Shown here: positions 21,714-31,300 of the stretch, one piece after another
How the letters are laid out: the number at the start of each line of letters is the position of its first letter
Numbering within the stretch: position 1 is the stretch's first letter
Source of the DNA: Sporisorium sorghi
Lineage: Eukaryota; Basidiomycota; Ustilaginomycetes; Ustilaginales; Ustilaginaceae
Direction: 5' to 3'
Assembly (NCBI GenBank): GCA_023212695.1
Contig: JALCCG010000154.1
Span: forward strand, 1 to 53,535
Length of the DNA stretch: 53,535 nucleotides
Program-made: the position numbers and the translations under genes
Notes under the pieces: generated by a model
What the model was told of the DNA's origin: nothing
Databases searched by the model: none
Seen by the model: the letters and a program-made list of their open reading frames with translations, nothing else

Positions 21714-23675
21714 TCAACGACGCTGCTTCTTGCTGTTGCCGCCGTCGTTGCCACCCTTCCTCTTGCCAGCGTCCGTCTTCTTGGCCAAGTCCCTTTCAGC
21801 CTGGTGGATCTTGTCGAGCACGTACTTGAGCACGCGCTTTTGATCCAGCAGCACGCGCTTTTCGCCCAGCCTTACCACCAGCGCGCGTCGCTCGGTGTCT
21901 CCACCGACCTCGCTCTGTTTAGACCCGTACAGCTTGGCCTCCTCCTCTTCGACCTTGGCGCCATTGGGGTACTGCTGCAACCGCAGGTCGATGGCGTCGA
22001 TCATGATCTGACTCGCCGAGACGCGCACCGTCTTGCTCTTGACCACGTGTTCCTCTTGCGCCTCGACTCGGGCACTGGGACCTTTGCCTTTGGCTTTCGC
22101 CTTCTCAAAGCTCTCGCGAGACTGGCACAGCACGCGCGCGAGGGCGATCATCTCTTCCGAGATCCCTCCGCCCGTCGCGGCCGACTTGAGCTCTTTCGGC
22201 GTCGGTCGCTCGGGCTGCGCGCGGTGAGGCGGCTTCTGCGCGGGAGTGAAGAGGTAGTTGAGGATGAACACCTCGTCGATGCCCAGCGACGAACACGCCC
22301 ATTCCAGCCGCTCTTCCAGATCCTTCTGGAGTTCTTCTTTGCTCGATGGCAAAATTGAGGACAGATGCGCGACGGCGGCTTGCAGGAGCAGCTTGGCGTC
22401 GAGCTCGACAACGTCACTGCCGTTGGGCTCGTCAACGTGGCCGTAGCGTCGAAGCAGGTCGCTGTTCGGCGGGTCGGCGTACGTGTTGAAGATCTGCTCG
22501 CCTGCTGCGATGGGCTTGGTGGCGCGCATCTCGAGCACGTGCGACTTGTAAAAAAGACGCGCGTTGTCGGATTCGAAGCGCGCGTTGAGCATGTCGGCCA
22601 TGGGCGTCATCGAGATGTCGATCACGTTTTCTTGCTCTTCTTCTTCGTCGTCGTCGTCGTCCTCCCCGTCATCGTTGTCGTTGTCCTCTCCGTCCTCGTC
22701 CTCGGTCACGTCCGCTTCGTCGCCGGATCCAGCTTGATCTGCCTCTCCCTCGTCTTCAAGCACCTCTGCTTCCGACTCGTCTCCATCGTCGTCGTCCTCT
22801 TCCTCATCCTCAAGATCGTCCATGTCGACCGTCTTGCCCTCGAGACCCTTCTTGCGACTCTTGACGTGGAAGCTGCGACTCAAGATCCTCGATCCCATAA
22901 CGTGATACGTCTCGAGCGAGTACCACTGCGCCAACTCAGCTTCGTACTGTTCTTGGGATGCTCCCTCGAAGAAGACGCCGGGCAGTGATCGAATGAAGGG
23001 GACCGCCTTGTTGTGATAGTCTGCCTCGGCCTCGTCTCTTGCGATCTTGTCGGCGATCGAAGTGCCAGAGAGGTGCTGCAGATCGGTTTCCGCCCAGAAC
23101 ATGGGCGTGCTGAAGCTCGTCGGCATGATGTCAAAGTACGGCCCCCACGTCTGCTCTCCATGCGGTCGAGGTGCATCGCGATAGACTGAACCCTCGTCGG
23201 CATCCGTGCCTTCGAGCTGGTCGACGCTCGACGAAGCTGAAGCCTCAATGTTTTCCATCGACACATCGCCGTCTGCGTTTGCATCCCTTGACGACGTCGA
23301 CAGCTTAGCCGCCCGCCTGCGCTCATACATCATGGCGAGAATGAGCGGCAACCAGCCCATCCTGCTGATCTCTTTCCATGAGAGCGCCTGCGAGCTGCCT
23401 GCGTCCGATAACGAAGGCGCAGATGACGATGATGAAGCTTCAGCCTCTGTACACTTCTGAGCGAGCGTCGAAGTGGCCAAATTGAGCAAGACGTGTCGAG
23501 GGATGACAAAGATGGTCTCTCCGGCGTTGATGGGTGACTTTGCGATCATGCCGCGTCCCATTCCGGGGATGGGTTGGATGCGGCATCGTGGGTCGAGGGC
23601 ACCTCCAGACTGGCGGAACCAGCGCAAGAAGCTCGCCTCGAGCTCTGATGTCGTCTGCCTTGTCGAGTCGGTCAT
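21714..23675 (-). CDS. RKM4: RKM4/SETD6-family SET-domain lysine N-methyltransferase
   Basis: The 653-residue protein starts at the ATG at 23675 (MTDSTRQ); the frame continues upstream only to a TTG. The SET core begins with GMGRGMIAKSPINAGETIF (about 44-62), continues through WGPYFDIMP and ADMLNARFESDNARL, and closes with AGEQIFNTYADPPNSDLLRRYG, which forms the AdoMet pocket and catalytic Tyr region. The C-terminal half fits the Rubisco-methyltransferase-type substrate-binding domain. Yeast Rkm4 methylates ribosomal protein L42, and SETD6 methylates RelA. An Asp/Glu-rich stretch of about 80 residues is inserted between the SET halves, which lengthens the protein beyond yeast Rkm4 (about 494). 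The C-terminus is Lys-rich (KTDAGKRKGG), perhaps nuclear targeting. The gene is divergent from TSC13. The family is sure; the exact orthologue is likely. Confidence 0.87.
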   Translation of the reverse strand: MTDSTRQTTSELEASFLRWFRQSGGALDPRCRIQPIPGMGRGMIAKSPINAGETIFVIPRHVLLNLATSTLAQKCTEAEASSSSSAPSLSDAGSSQALSWKEISRMGWLPLILAMMYERRRAAKLSTSSRDANADGDVSMENIEASASSSVDQLEGTDADEGSVYRDAPRPHGEQTWGPYFDIMPTSFSTPMFWAETDLQHLSGTSIADKIARDEAEADYHNKAVPFIRSLPGVFFEGASQEQYEAELAQWYSLETYHVMGSRILSRSFHVKSRKKGLEGKTVDMDDLEDEEEDDDDGDESEAEVLEDEGEADQAGSGDEADVTEDEDGEDNDNDDGEDDDDDEEEEQENVIDISMTPMADMLNARFESDNARLFYKSHVLEMRATKPIAAGEQIFNTYADPPNSDLLRRYGHVDEPNGSDVVELDAKLLLQAAVAHLSSILPSSKEELQKDLEERLEWACSSLGIDEVFILNYLFTPAQKPPHRAQPERPTPKELKSAATGGGISEEMIALARVLCQSRESFEKAKAKGKGPSARVEAQEEHVVKSKTVRVSASQIMIDAIDLRLQQYPNGAKVEEEEAKLYGSKQSEVGGDTERRALVVRLGEKRVLLDQKRVLKYVLDKIHQAERDLAKKTDAGKRKGGNDGGNSKKQRR

Positions 23676-24038
23676 TGTTGTGTTGATGAGGATGAATCGA
23701 GTGAACCCTGCATCAAACACTTTTTTTTTTTTTTTTCTTTCGTTTCTTCTCAAATATCAAAAATTTGGACAGAAACTCGGAAGACGGAAGTTCAGCGCCA
23801 AGCTCTTGAAAGCGCTGCCAAAGCGTGAGGAATTTTTGGTGCAAAACCGGGCACGACAAGAAGACTTTTGCCGGTGTCGTTCGCGCGTTACGCTTCCCTC
23901 TAGGCGCGTCTCGATTTCGATTTTGATGGAATTTGGGGCGATTTTTTGGATTTTTGATTTGGAATGACGGACGGGCCAATTTATTGCTGACTCTTCTTCC
24001 TTCCGACCATCACTAGCTCTTCTCGCCACTCACTCGCC
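23676..24038. promoter_or_regulatory. divergent promoter region between the RKM4-like gene and TSC13
   Basis: The 363 bases hold a T16 run (23721-23736) close to the methyltransferase start. The TSC13 side has a C/T-rich leader just before its ATG. No TATA box was evident. Confidence 0.5.
23721..23736. repeat. T16 homopolymer tract
   Basis: A pure T run 45 bases upstream of the methyltransferase ATG (an A run on the coding strand of that gene), so it may lie within its 5' leader. Confidence 0.85.
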
Positions 24039-24971
24039 ATGGCCTTTACTGTCACTGTCGAGAAGCGCACTGCGCCTGGCAAGCCCGCCTCCAAGGGCTT
24101 CCCTCTCACAGTCTCTCTCTCGTCTCCACAGGCCACTCTGGCCGAGCTCAAGAAACAGATCGCCTCGTCTTCTCGCAAGCTCACCACCGAGCGTCAGCGC
24201 ATCACCACCGAGGACAAGAAGCCGCTGCTGGACGATGACAAGTCGCTCGCCGACCTGGGTGTATCGGCGGGTCAGACCCTCTACGTCAAAGACCTGGGTC
24301 CTCAGATCGGCTGGAAGACCGTCTTCCTGACCGAATACGCTGGACCGATCTTCATCCACCCTCTCTTCTACTGGCTCGGTCCCAAGATCTGGCATCGCGA
24401 GTTCGCGCACTCCAAGATGCAGACCGTCGCCATGTCGCTCGCCGTGGCCCACTACGTCAAGCGCGAGCTCGAGACGCTCTTTGTGCACCGCTTCAGCAAC
24501 GGCACCATGCCGCTGTTCAACATTTTCAAAAACTCGACCCACTACTGGCTGCTCTCCGGCTTTTTGCTGGCACCGTTCATCCAGTCGCCCTGGTTCTCGG
24601 CCGCTTCCGTCGCAGGTACCATCCAGGACAGCGACACGTTCATCTACACCACCGCCGCCGTCATGGTCCTCGCCGAGCTCAGCAACGCCTACACGCACAT
24701 CATCCTCAAGAACCTCCGCCCGGCAGGGACCAAGGTGAGGAAGATCCCCAGGGGCTTCGCGTTCGAGTTGGTCTCGTGCCCGAACTACTTTTTCGAGTTT
24801 GTCGCCTGGGCGGCGTTCACCGTGTTGACGCTCAACCCGGCCAGTGCGCTCTTTGCGGCCGTCAGCACGGCGCAGATGTGGGTGTGGGCTGTCAAGAAGC
24901 ACAAGAACTACAAGAAGGAGTTTGGCAAGGAGTACCCCAGGCGCAAGGCTATGTTCCCTTTCATTGCTTGA
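24039..24971 (+). CDS. TSC13: TSC13, very-long-chain trans-2-enoyl-CoA reductase
   Basis: The protein has 310 residues, the same length as yeast Tsc13. Residues 1-90 form a ubiquitin-like cytosolic domain. Several membrane segments follow, and the C-terminal part (about 160-310) is the steroid 5-alpha-reductase-type domain. Lys141 (HYVKRELETLF) and Tyr250 (SCPNYFFEFV) match the Lys and Tyr known to be needed in yeast and human enzymes. The C-terminus ends in Lys-rich sequence and FPFIA. The enzyme does the last step of the ER elongation cycle, reducing trans-2-enoyl-CoA with NADPH to make very-long-chain acyl chains for sphingolipids. It has no intron and shares a promoter region with the RKM4-like gene. 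The frame after the TGA stays open for about 55 codons, but the product looks random. Confidence 0.95.
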   Translation: MAFTVTVEKRTAPGKPASKGFPLTVSLSSPQATLAELKKQIASSSRKLTTERQRITTEDKKPLLDDDKSLADLGVSAGQTLYVKDLGPQIGWKTVFLTEYAGPIFIHPLFYWLGPKIWHREFAHSKMQTVAMSLAVAHYVKRELETLFVHRFSNGTMPLFNIFKNSTHYWLLSGFLLAPFIQSPWFSAASVAGTIQDSDTFIYTTAAVMVLAELSNAYTHIILKNLRPAGTKVRKIPRGFAFELVSCPNYFFEFVAWAAFTVLTLNPASALFAAVSTAQMWVWAVKKHKNYKKEFGKEYPRRKAMFPFIA

Positions 24972-25137
24972 GTGGACGAGGTGGGCTGTGCTGTCGATGC
25001 GATAGGAGCAGCGTTTTGGGTGGAGCGTTTCTGCGTTGATTGTAGTTTGCCGTGTGCGCAGTGTATCATCCGTTTGCAATTGATCAAAGTGAGGCATTGC
25101 TGTGCTGTGTTGATTCCGCGAGTGAATGTTTTGCAGA

Positions 25138-27972
25138 TCAACAGTAGGTAGGGCGAGAGACACGATGATAATCCAGCAGCTGCTCGGCACTGCCATAGAC
25201 CAACTGGAGCGGCTTTTCCAGCTCGGGCAAACTCGTAACCTTCTCCTGCCACCCCCACTTGCTGTCTGTCGTTCTGCTGCCGGACCGCATCGAATCGTCG
25301 TCCGCCTCTCCTTCGCCGTCATCGTCATCGTGCTGCTGATCAATCAAAGACCGTTTCGAGCTTTCCCCAGACTCACCTCCATCCAAGCTCACCGGTGTGG
25401 GCAGCAGCACGTCGGCTCTCCTCGCGCACTGCTGCACCTCATCCGCATCACATTCGCCATCATCCTTCTCAAGCACATGGTCCAAAAACGCCCCGACCCG
25501 TCTGTACAGCGTATCCAGCCGTGCAACCAGCCCGCCGTAGCGCAGTTCGAGCGTCTCCCAGCCGTGCGGTTTGTACATGGACATCCACATCTGCCTGTGG
25601 TAGCGCCACAGCTTGCGTGCTGCGTCGAGACAGCGCGCTGTGCGGCGATGGAGCTGCTGGAGCTGCGGCCAGTTGCGCGCGGTGTAGGCTTGGTGCAGGC
25701 GCTGGCGCAGGTTGGCTTTGAGCGAGAGCACGTGTGCGACGAGCCGCGCCAGCTCGAGGCGCGCGTTGAACGGGTGGTCGGACACGATGCGCACGATTTT
25801 GGGTCCCACGGCACTGGTTGAGTCGGCACCGCTGCGTCGCGTGACCTCGGACAGCAGAGTGGCCGCTGCGCTGAACAGCCCTGTGGACGGTCTTGGATGG
25901 GGTCGGACCACGAGCACATCGCGGTTCTGAAGGGTGTTTTCCAGTGTGACGCCCTCGACGCGCTCGCTGAGGGTAGCCGCAATGCCAGCGTAGTGCTGCT
26001 CGGCGTCAAAGCCCGAAGCGACGAGGGTCGGCTCGGCAAAGCTGTGCACCGGGTCGCCCCACAACATCCACTTGCTCGTGTTCGGCGCAAAGTGGATCTT
26101 GTCGTCTTCGGCAACGTCCAGACCGTCCTTGGTGGTATCGTCGATGGCAGAGGCGCGGACGAAATCGTCCCAGTCGCCACCCACGATCGCGTCGAACTTG
26201 CTCTTGAGCATCGAGACGTCCATTCCCCCACTACCAGTATCAACGCTCTCGCCGAGAGAAGACGTCGTGGAATAGGCATGATCCGCATAGTAGCACCACG
26301 CGGGGAGCGAGGACCACAGATCCACCTCGTTGCCCTCGTCGCCCCAGATGGTCAGGAAGACGTGTTTGACTCCGGGCGAGTTTTTGGCTGCTTTCAAGTT
26401 GGCCGAGATGGTCTGGAATGTGAATGGCAGAGCGGTCCAGAAGCGGGACCAGGTCCAGGAACCCGCAGCGAGCCAGGGGCTGGCACCGCGCAGGTCTTGG
26501 TGGTTCTTGATGCGCTTCTGGTAGCTTTCGGCTGAGGTGTGGTAGTAGTCCCAGTACACCAAATCGACGCTGGGCGGGATACCCTGCTGCTTTACATCGA
26601 GCGGCTGAGCCGAGTCGTAGTAGCCCACGAGCGAGTTATTGCGCGCCGACAAACAGAACAACATATCAGACCAGATCATGGGCTGGAGCTGCAACGACTG
26701 ACAGATCGCATTGACCCTGTCGAGGTGCTCGACAAAAATCTGGCTGCCCGGCTTACTGTTCTGATGCCCGTAGATCGAGTAATACCGTCCATGCCCCAGC
26801 CCATGCGTCTCGTCCATCCCCAAATGAATCCGCTTGCTACGAAACGGCGCCGTAGCAGCCTTGATCATCCTCTCCAACATCGCATACGTCTCCGGCCACT
26901 CCGGCAGCAGCACCTCGGCCGTATCACGCAACCCTAAATACCGCGGCCACTGCAGCATCTGCCCCAAATGCCCCAGCGTCTGGATGCACGGGATGACCTC
27001 GATGCCGAACAGCGCGGCGTAGTCGTCGATCTCGCGCAGCTCGGCGTGCGAGTACCCGCCGCGCATGTAGCCGAAGAAGGGCTCGCCGTCGATCTCGTAC
27101 GTGTCCTCGGTGTAGAGCTGGAGCATGTTGTAGCCTAAGAGGGCGAGGGTGCGGAGGAGGTACTTTGTGGAGCGCACGTTGAGCACGCCGTTGCGCGAGC
27201 AGTCGATCATGGTTCCGATGGTTTCGTAGTCTGCAGTCTGGCTGATGTTGAGGTTGCGGTGTGCGGATTGGGGGGAGATGAAGTAGCCGGATTTTGAGCT
27301 GGACGAGCTGGCGAAGAGGTTGGGGTGGAGTGAGGAGAGGTCGTCGTTGCTGGTTTGAAGGGATAAGCAGTTTTTTGATGCACCGAGGATGTGACCCAGA
27401 GCTCGGTAGGCAAGATGTGGCGAGTCGGGGTGGTAGCTGACTGTGACGATGAACGGTGTGTCGACTGGATGTGTAGCTGATGATCCTGAAAAGGGCGCAA
27501 AGGTGTCGGAGGACGTAGAGCAGCTCCATGTCAAGCGGTTCGAGCTAGACTCCTCTCCGCCACGCTCAGCTGAGGTGGTCTCGACGAACTCGACATTCCA
27601 GTTCCACACCGGAGCAGGCGAGTGCGCCTCTCCACTGGCCGAGCCATCCGCTGCGACCGCCTTCGATGATGAGTGCAAATGCAGCACATCGGGCCGAATA
27701 TGATGTCGAACGAGCTGCTCGATACCCGAAGCGATGGGTTGCGGCAAGGATGGCCTCGAGATGCAGATCCTGATACGAGGCAGATGCGACAGTGGCACCG
27801 TATCTGCCTGTACGCTGCTCGAGTCTAGCTCTGGACCTATCGATGCGATCGATGCGTCGCGGAGTACTCCTTCCATTGTTGCTGGCTGATGGTGGCTTCG
27901 CTTGTTGATGTGATTGTTGGCAAGCTGGTTGGTCGATGTCGAGATGCACGATGGCTTGTGCTGCTGCAGCAT
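25138..27972 (-). CDS. GH20 beta-N-acetylhexosaminidase-like protein, intracellular type
   Basis: The 944-residue protein has a central GH20 barrel. ISQTADYETIGTMIDCSRNGVL near residue 245 starts it, the catalytic Asp-Glu pair is D387-E388 in HLGMDETHGLGHG, and WSDMLF, LVYWDYYH and FLTIWGDEGNE follow. GH20 enzymes cleave terminal beta-linked GlcNAc or GalNAc by substrate-assisted catalysis. The first 240 residues include a Ser-rich non-catalytic domain. The C-terminal 230 residues are helical, as in GcnA-like and hexosaminidase D enzymes. No signal peptide is present, so a cytosolic or nuclear location like that of mammalian HEXD fits better than secretion. A second ATG at 27876 would remove 32 low-complexity residues and may be the true start. 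The gene converges on TSC13 and diverges from MMS19. The GH20 fold is clear; the substrate is inferred. Confidence 0.87.
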   Translation of the reverse strand: MLQQHKPSCISTSTNQLANNHINKRSHHQPATMEGVLRDASIASIGPELDSSSVQADTVPLSHLPRIRICISRPSLPQPIASGIEQLVRHHIRPDVLHLHSSSKAVAADGSASGEAHSPAPVWNWNVEFVETTSAERGGEESSSNRLTWSCSTSSDTFAPFSGSSATHPVDTPFIVTVSYHPDSPHLAYRALGHILGASKNCLSLQTSNDDLSSLHPNLFASSSSSKSGYFISPQSAHRNLNISQTADYETIGTMIDCSRNGVLNVRSTKYLLRTLALLGYNMLQLYTEDTYEIDGEPFFGYMRGGYSHAELREIDDYAALFGIEVIPCIQTLGHLGQMLQWPRYLGLRDTAEVLLPEWPETYAMLERMIKAATAPFRSKRIHLGMDETHGLGHGRYYSIYGHQNSKPGSQIFVEHLDRVNAICQSLQLQPMIWSDMLFCLSARNNSLVGYYDSAQPLDVKQQGIPPSVDLVYWDYYHTSAESYQKRIKNHQDLRGASPWLAAGSWTWSRFWTALPFTFQTISANLKAAKNSPGVKHVFLTIWGDEGNEVDLWSSLPAWCYYADHAYSTTSSLGESVDTGSGGMDVSMLKSKFDAIVGGDWDDFVRASAIDDTTKDGLDVAEDDKIHFAPNTSKWMLWGDPVHSFAEPTLVASGFDAEQHYAGIAATLSERVEGVTLENTLQNRDVLVVRPHPRPSTGLFSAAATLLSEVTRRSGADSTSAVGPKIVRIVSDHPFNARLELARLVAHVLSLKANLRQRLHQAYTARNWPQLQQLHRRTARCLDAARKLWRYHRQMWMSMYKPHGWETLELRYGGLVARLDTLYRRVGAFLDHVLEKDDGECDADEVQQCARRADVLLPTPVSLDGGESGESSKRSLIDQQHDDDDGEGEADDDSMRSGSRTTDSKWGWQEKVTSLPELEKPLQLVYGSAEQLLDYHRVSRPTYC

Positions 27973-28083
27973 ACAAAGTGGAGGATTCAGAGCGTTTTCG
28001 TTTTTAAGCGTTTTTAAGCGCGCGCGCCTTACTTGACGGCTGCGATTTTTTCAATCGATGTTAGACTTTAATTGCAGTCAAAA

Positions 28084-28086
<3 letters not shown>

Positions 28087-28117
<31 letters not shown>
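28087..28117. repeat. A31 homopolymer tract
   Basis: A pure run of 31 A in the middle of the shared GH20/MMS19 promoter, where a nucleosome-free region would be expected. Confidence 0.9.
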
Positions 28118-28120
<3 letters not shown>

Positions 28121-28173
28121 GCTTTTTCTTGAATTTGAAAAAAGTGGAGTTTTGGAAGAGCAATTTTATCGGC

Positions 28174-28193
28174 GATTGATTGATTGATTGATT
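28174..28193. repeat. (GATT)5 microsatellite
   Basis: Five perfect copies of GATT about 130 bases upstream of the MMS19 ATG. Confidence 0.9.
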
Positions 28194-28319
28194 GAAAATG
28201 ATTCCAAAAGCAGCTTTCGCACAAACCATCATCATCATCACCGCCATCATCGACATCTTCTCGAGGAGTGCTGATCTAGGCATACACAGCAATCCGATTG
28301 GCGGGCTAACTTCGCAACC

Positions 28320-31300
28320 ATGTCGGATCCAGCACAGGCCATTCGAGCCTATATCGTCGGCTCTTTTCAGGAACTGCCTCCTTCGATCATCGATGACCTC
28401 ACTTCCGGCTCCGTTTCGCTGCTTGGCGTCGTCCGCCTTCTTGGAGAGTACCTCACATCCGAAGAGGAAGACACAAGAACTCGCGCAGTCCAGCTTCTTT
28501 CCGAAATCACCTGCACCTTGCTCGATCCTTCCTCTCCACACGCCAACACCACAAAGGAACCTCTCGCCAGCATATTCACCATCCAAGCCGTACGCACACT
28601 ATCCGCATTCTTCGCAGACAAGATCGCAGATGGCGTTATCATCTCGGACAACTTTGTCCGTTCTGCAAAGGCGCCCGAAGTGCTGCCGGATACTGCGCCC
28701 AGAGCACGAAAGAACGAGGCGGAGCAAAAGACGTTGCAGGGCAGTGCTATGCTCGTCAGCTCACTCAAGGCTCTCACCGTGCTGAGTGCATGCAAGACAC
28801 CGGCATCAACAGCATCAGCAGAGACCATCACTCCAACAGCTCAGCCCCCTGTCAAGGGCTTCGGTCAGGAACAGGCACACGCCGTGGCAGATGCTCTTTT
28901 CTCCCATGTCATCGCCACCAACCACCCACAGAGCCTCCGCTTCATCATCTACAGACTGCTCGACAGCCTCGTTGCACACCACAGAGATGCGCTCAAGGCG
29001 TACCGATCTTCAGCGTCGGAAGAGCAGTCATCCGCAGCAAGCCCCATGAACGTCGGCACGGCCGCTGATCCAGAAACAGACGCCTCGCGATCCGAGACCT
29101 GCCAGGGCAAGCCCTTTTTGCAAGGCTACGTCAAGATGGTTCAGGGCGAAAAGGACCCGCGCAACCTCATGGTGCTGTTCGGCGTCGACAAGGTGCTTCT
29201 CACCGAGTGGATCATGGACCGCGAAATGACCGAAAAGTTCTTCGACATCACCTTTTGCTACTTTCCCATTACCTTCCGTCCTCCACCCGACGACCCCTAT
29301 GGAATCACATCGGACGATCTCAAGGTCGCCTTGCGTGCCGCCATCTGCGCTTCGCCTGCCATGGCTTCTCTCGGATACCCGCTGCTGCTGGAAAAGCTCA
29401 GTGCTGCCGGTGGACCCGCCAAGCTCGACACGCTCCGCACGCTCATCGCTGCCATGCCCGTCTACGGCCGTGCTGCAGCGCTTGCTAACGCAAAGAAACT
29501 CTGGGAGGGTCTCAAGATCGAAATCTTCCACGCTACCGACGACGAGACCGGCGATTTGGCCGTCGATACCTTGACCGTGCTTCTGCATGTGCTCTACCAC
29601 GGCGTCGACCCGCCCGAGGGCATCGCGCCCAAGATGGTCCACGACTGCTTGGTCGAGCTCGAGGAGCCGGCCAAGTCGCTGGCAAAGGCAGCCATCAAGG
29701 TGCTCTCCTGCCTCGTCCGTGCGTCTTCAAGCACAGCCTATCTCGCCGTGTACGGCTTCATGGATCAGATGATCAAGATGTTCGCCGACCCAGAAGACCT
29801 GGCACAGCGAACGCCCATCTTGGCTGGCATTGGCGAGCTGCTCGAGTCTCTGGCCAAGGTGTATCGTCATGCTGAGCTCGCGCGCGCTGCCGATGATGAT
29901 GCCAGGGCTAAGCTCTCTGCAGGCGCAGTGGGGGAAATCGGCTCGGGTCAATTGCTGCCCTCTACAGCGACCGAGCGTAGCTATGCGGGCGACAATCGTC
30001 CCCTGGATCCTTTCCTGCCCGACCTACTCAACTGCCTGTCCAACGGGCTGCGCTCCACCTCCTACCGTCGATCCGCCATGCTCGTCTTTTCCTCCGTCGT
30101 CTCCATCTCGATCCTCAGCAGCAACGGCACCGCCAGCACAGCTAGCAGCGAGAGCACCACCGATGCCGCAGCCACGAGCAAGACCAATAAGCCGCTGCTC
30201 GATTTTGACGAGCTCAGCTTCCTCACGCGTGAGGTCGCCTCGCTGCTCACCACTTCCATCGGCGACGATGTCCGCGAAGAGGCGCTGTGTGCGATCGAGG
30301 TCATCTCGAACGAGCGCACCGCCAACACGGTCGCAGCCGCCAATCCGACCGCCAAGGTGATTGAGCAGGTCGTTCTGCCCGTGCTGCTCGAAAACCTGCC
30401 GGACCGAATCGAGCCGTTCGACGACCCGGAGGAGCGCACGACCGGCAACGCGATGGACGATACTGAGGCCGAGCTCGACTTGATCAAGGCCAACATCCGC
30501 CGCAGCCTCGGTGCGCTTTCGCGGCTCTGCGTCGCGCCGTTCCTGTTCGAAGCCGTCGTTGTCAAGCTGTTCACCAAGCTCGAGCTGTGCTGTCGTCCCA
30601 GTGCGCCCACTCGCAGCAGCAAGGATGGGGATGGCATCCTGGGTGTCACCGAGACGAATGAAGAGGGCAAGCCGGCTCTGGTGGTTTCGGAGCAGCTTAG
30701 AGCCTTGCAGGAGGCTAACGTCGGTTATGCGCGTGGACTGATTCTGACTTTGCAGACTATGGTCGATCTGAAAAAGGCGAACGGTCATCGCGATCTGGCC
30801 AAGTATGCACAGACGCTGCCGTCGCGTCTCGTCAGCCTTACGCTTTCGGGGCTCGGCACGGCTGCGGCAGAGGGTAGTTCCCACGGATTGAGCATCGCTG
30901 CGCACCCCGCGGTGGTGGCCGAGATGGCCGCGCTATTGGGGACGTTTGTCAAGCTGCTCGATGTGAACCGTCAGCGCGAGCTTCTGGCCAGCTTGAACAG
31001 GACGTTTGTCGGTGGACAGTCGACTTTCGTTGAAGGTGCAGATGGCAGCGTGCAAGGTGCTTCCCTCATCGCGTCCAGCTCGCTGCTGACACAGTCGTTC
31101 CGGCCCTTTTCCACGACGGCCGCTCAAAGTCAGTTCGAAGTAGCGAGCAGGAACGCCTTCGCGCTGCTATCGGCTGCGATTGTCGCTTCTGCCCCAGCCG
31201 CTGGTGTCGTGCTGCTGTCCACGCCAACCGAGGCTCCAGCGACGAAGCACGATGCGGCGCTAGCCTCGCTCTCGACCCTACTCGACTGGGCGCTTTCCGC

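Larger units (their letters stand above)
27973..28319. promoter_or_regulatory. divergent promoter region between the GH20 gene and MMS19
   Basis: The 347 bases hold two tandem copies of TTTTTAAGCG (28001-28020), an alternating CG run, the A31 tract (28087-28117) and five copies of GATT (28174-28193). The MMS19 ATG follows CGCAACC. No TATA box is clear. Confidence 0.55.

Noticed and set aside
24969..25146. Read-through extension of TSC13
   Set aside because: The frame is open for about 55 codons after the TGA, but the peptide is Cys/Val-rich and random-looking, the protein already has the family length and ending, and the stretch overlaps the 3' end of the facing gene.
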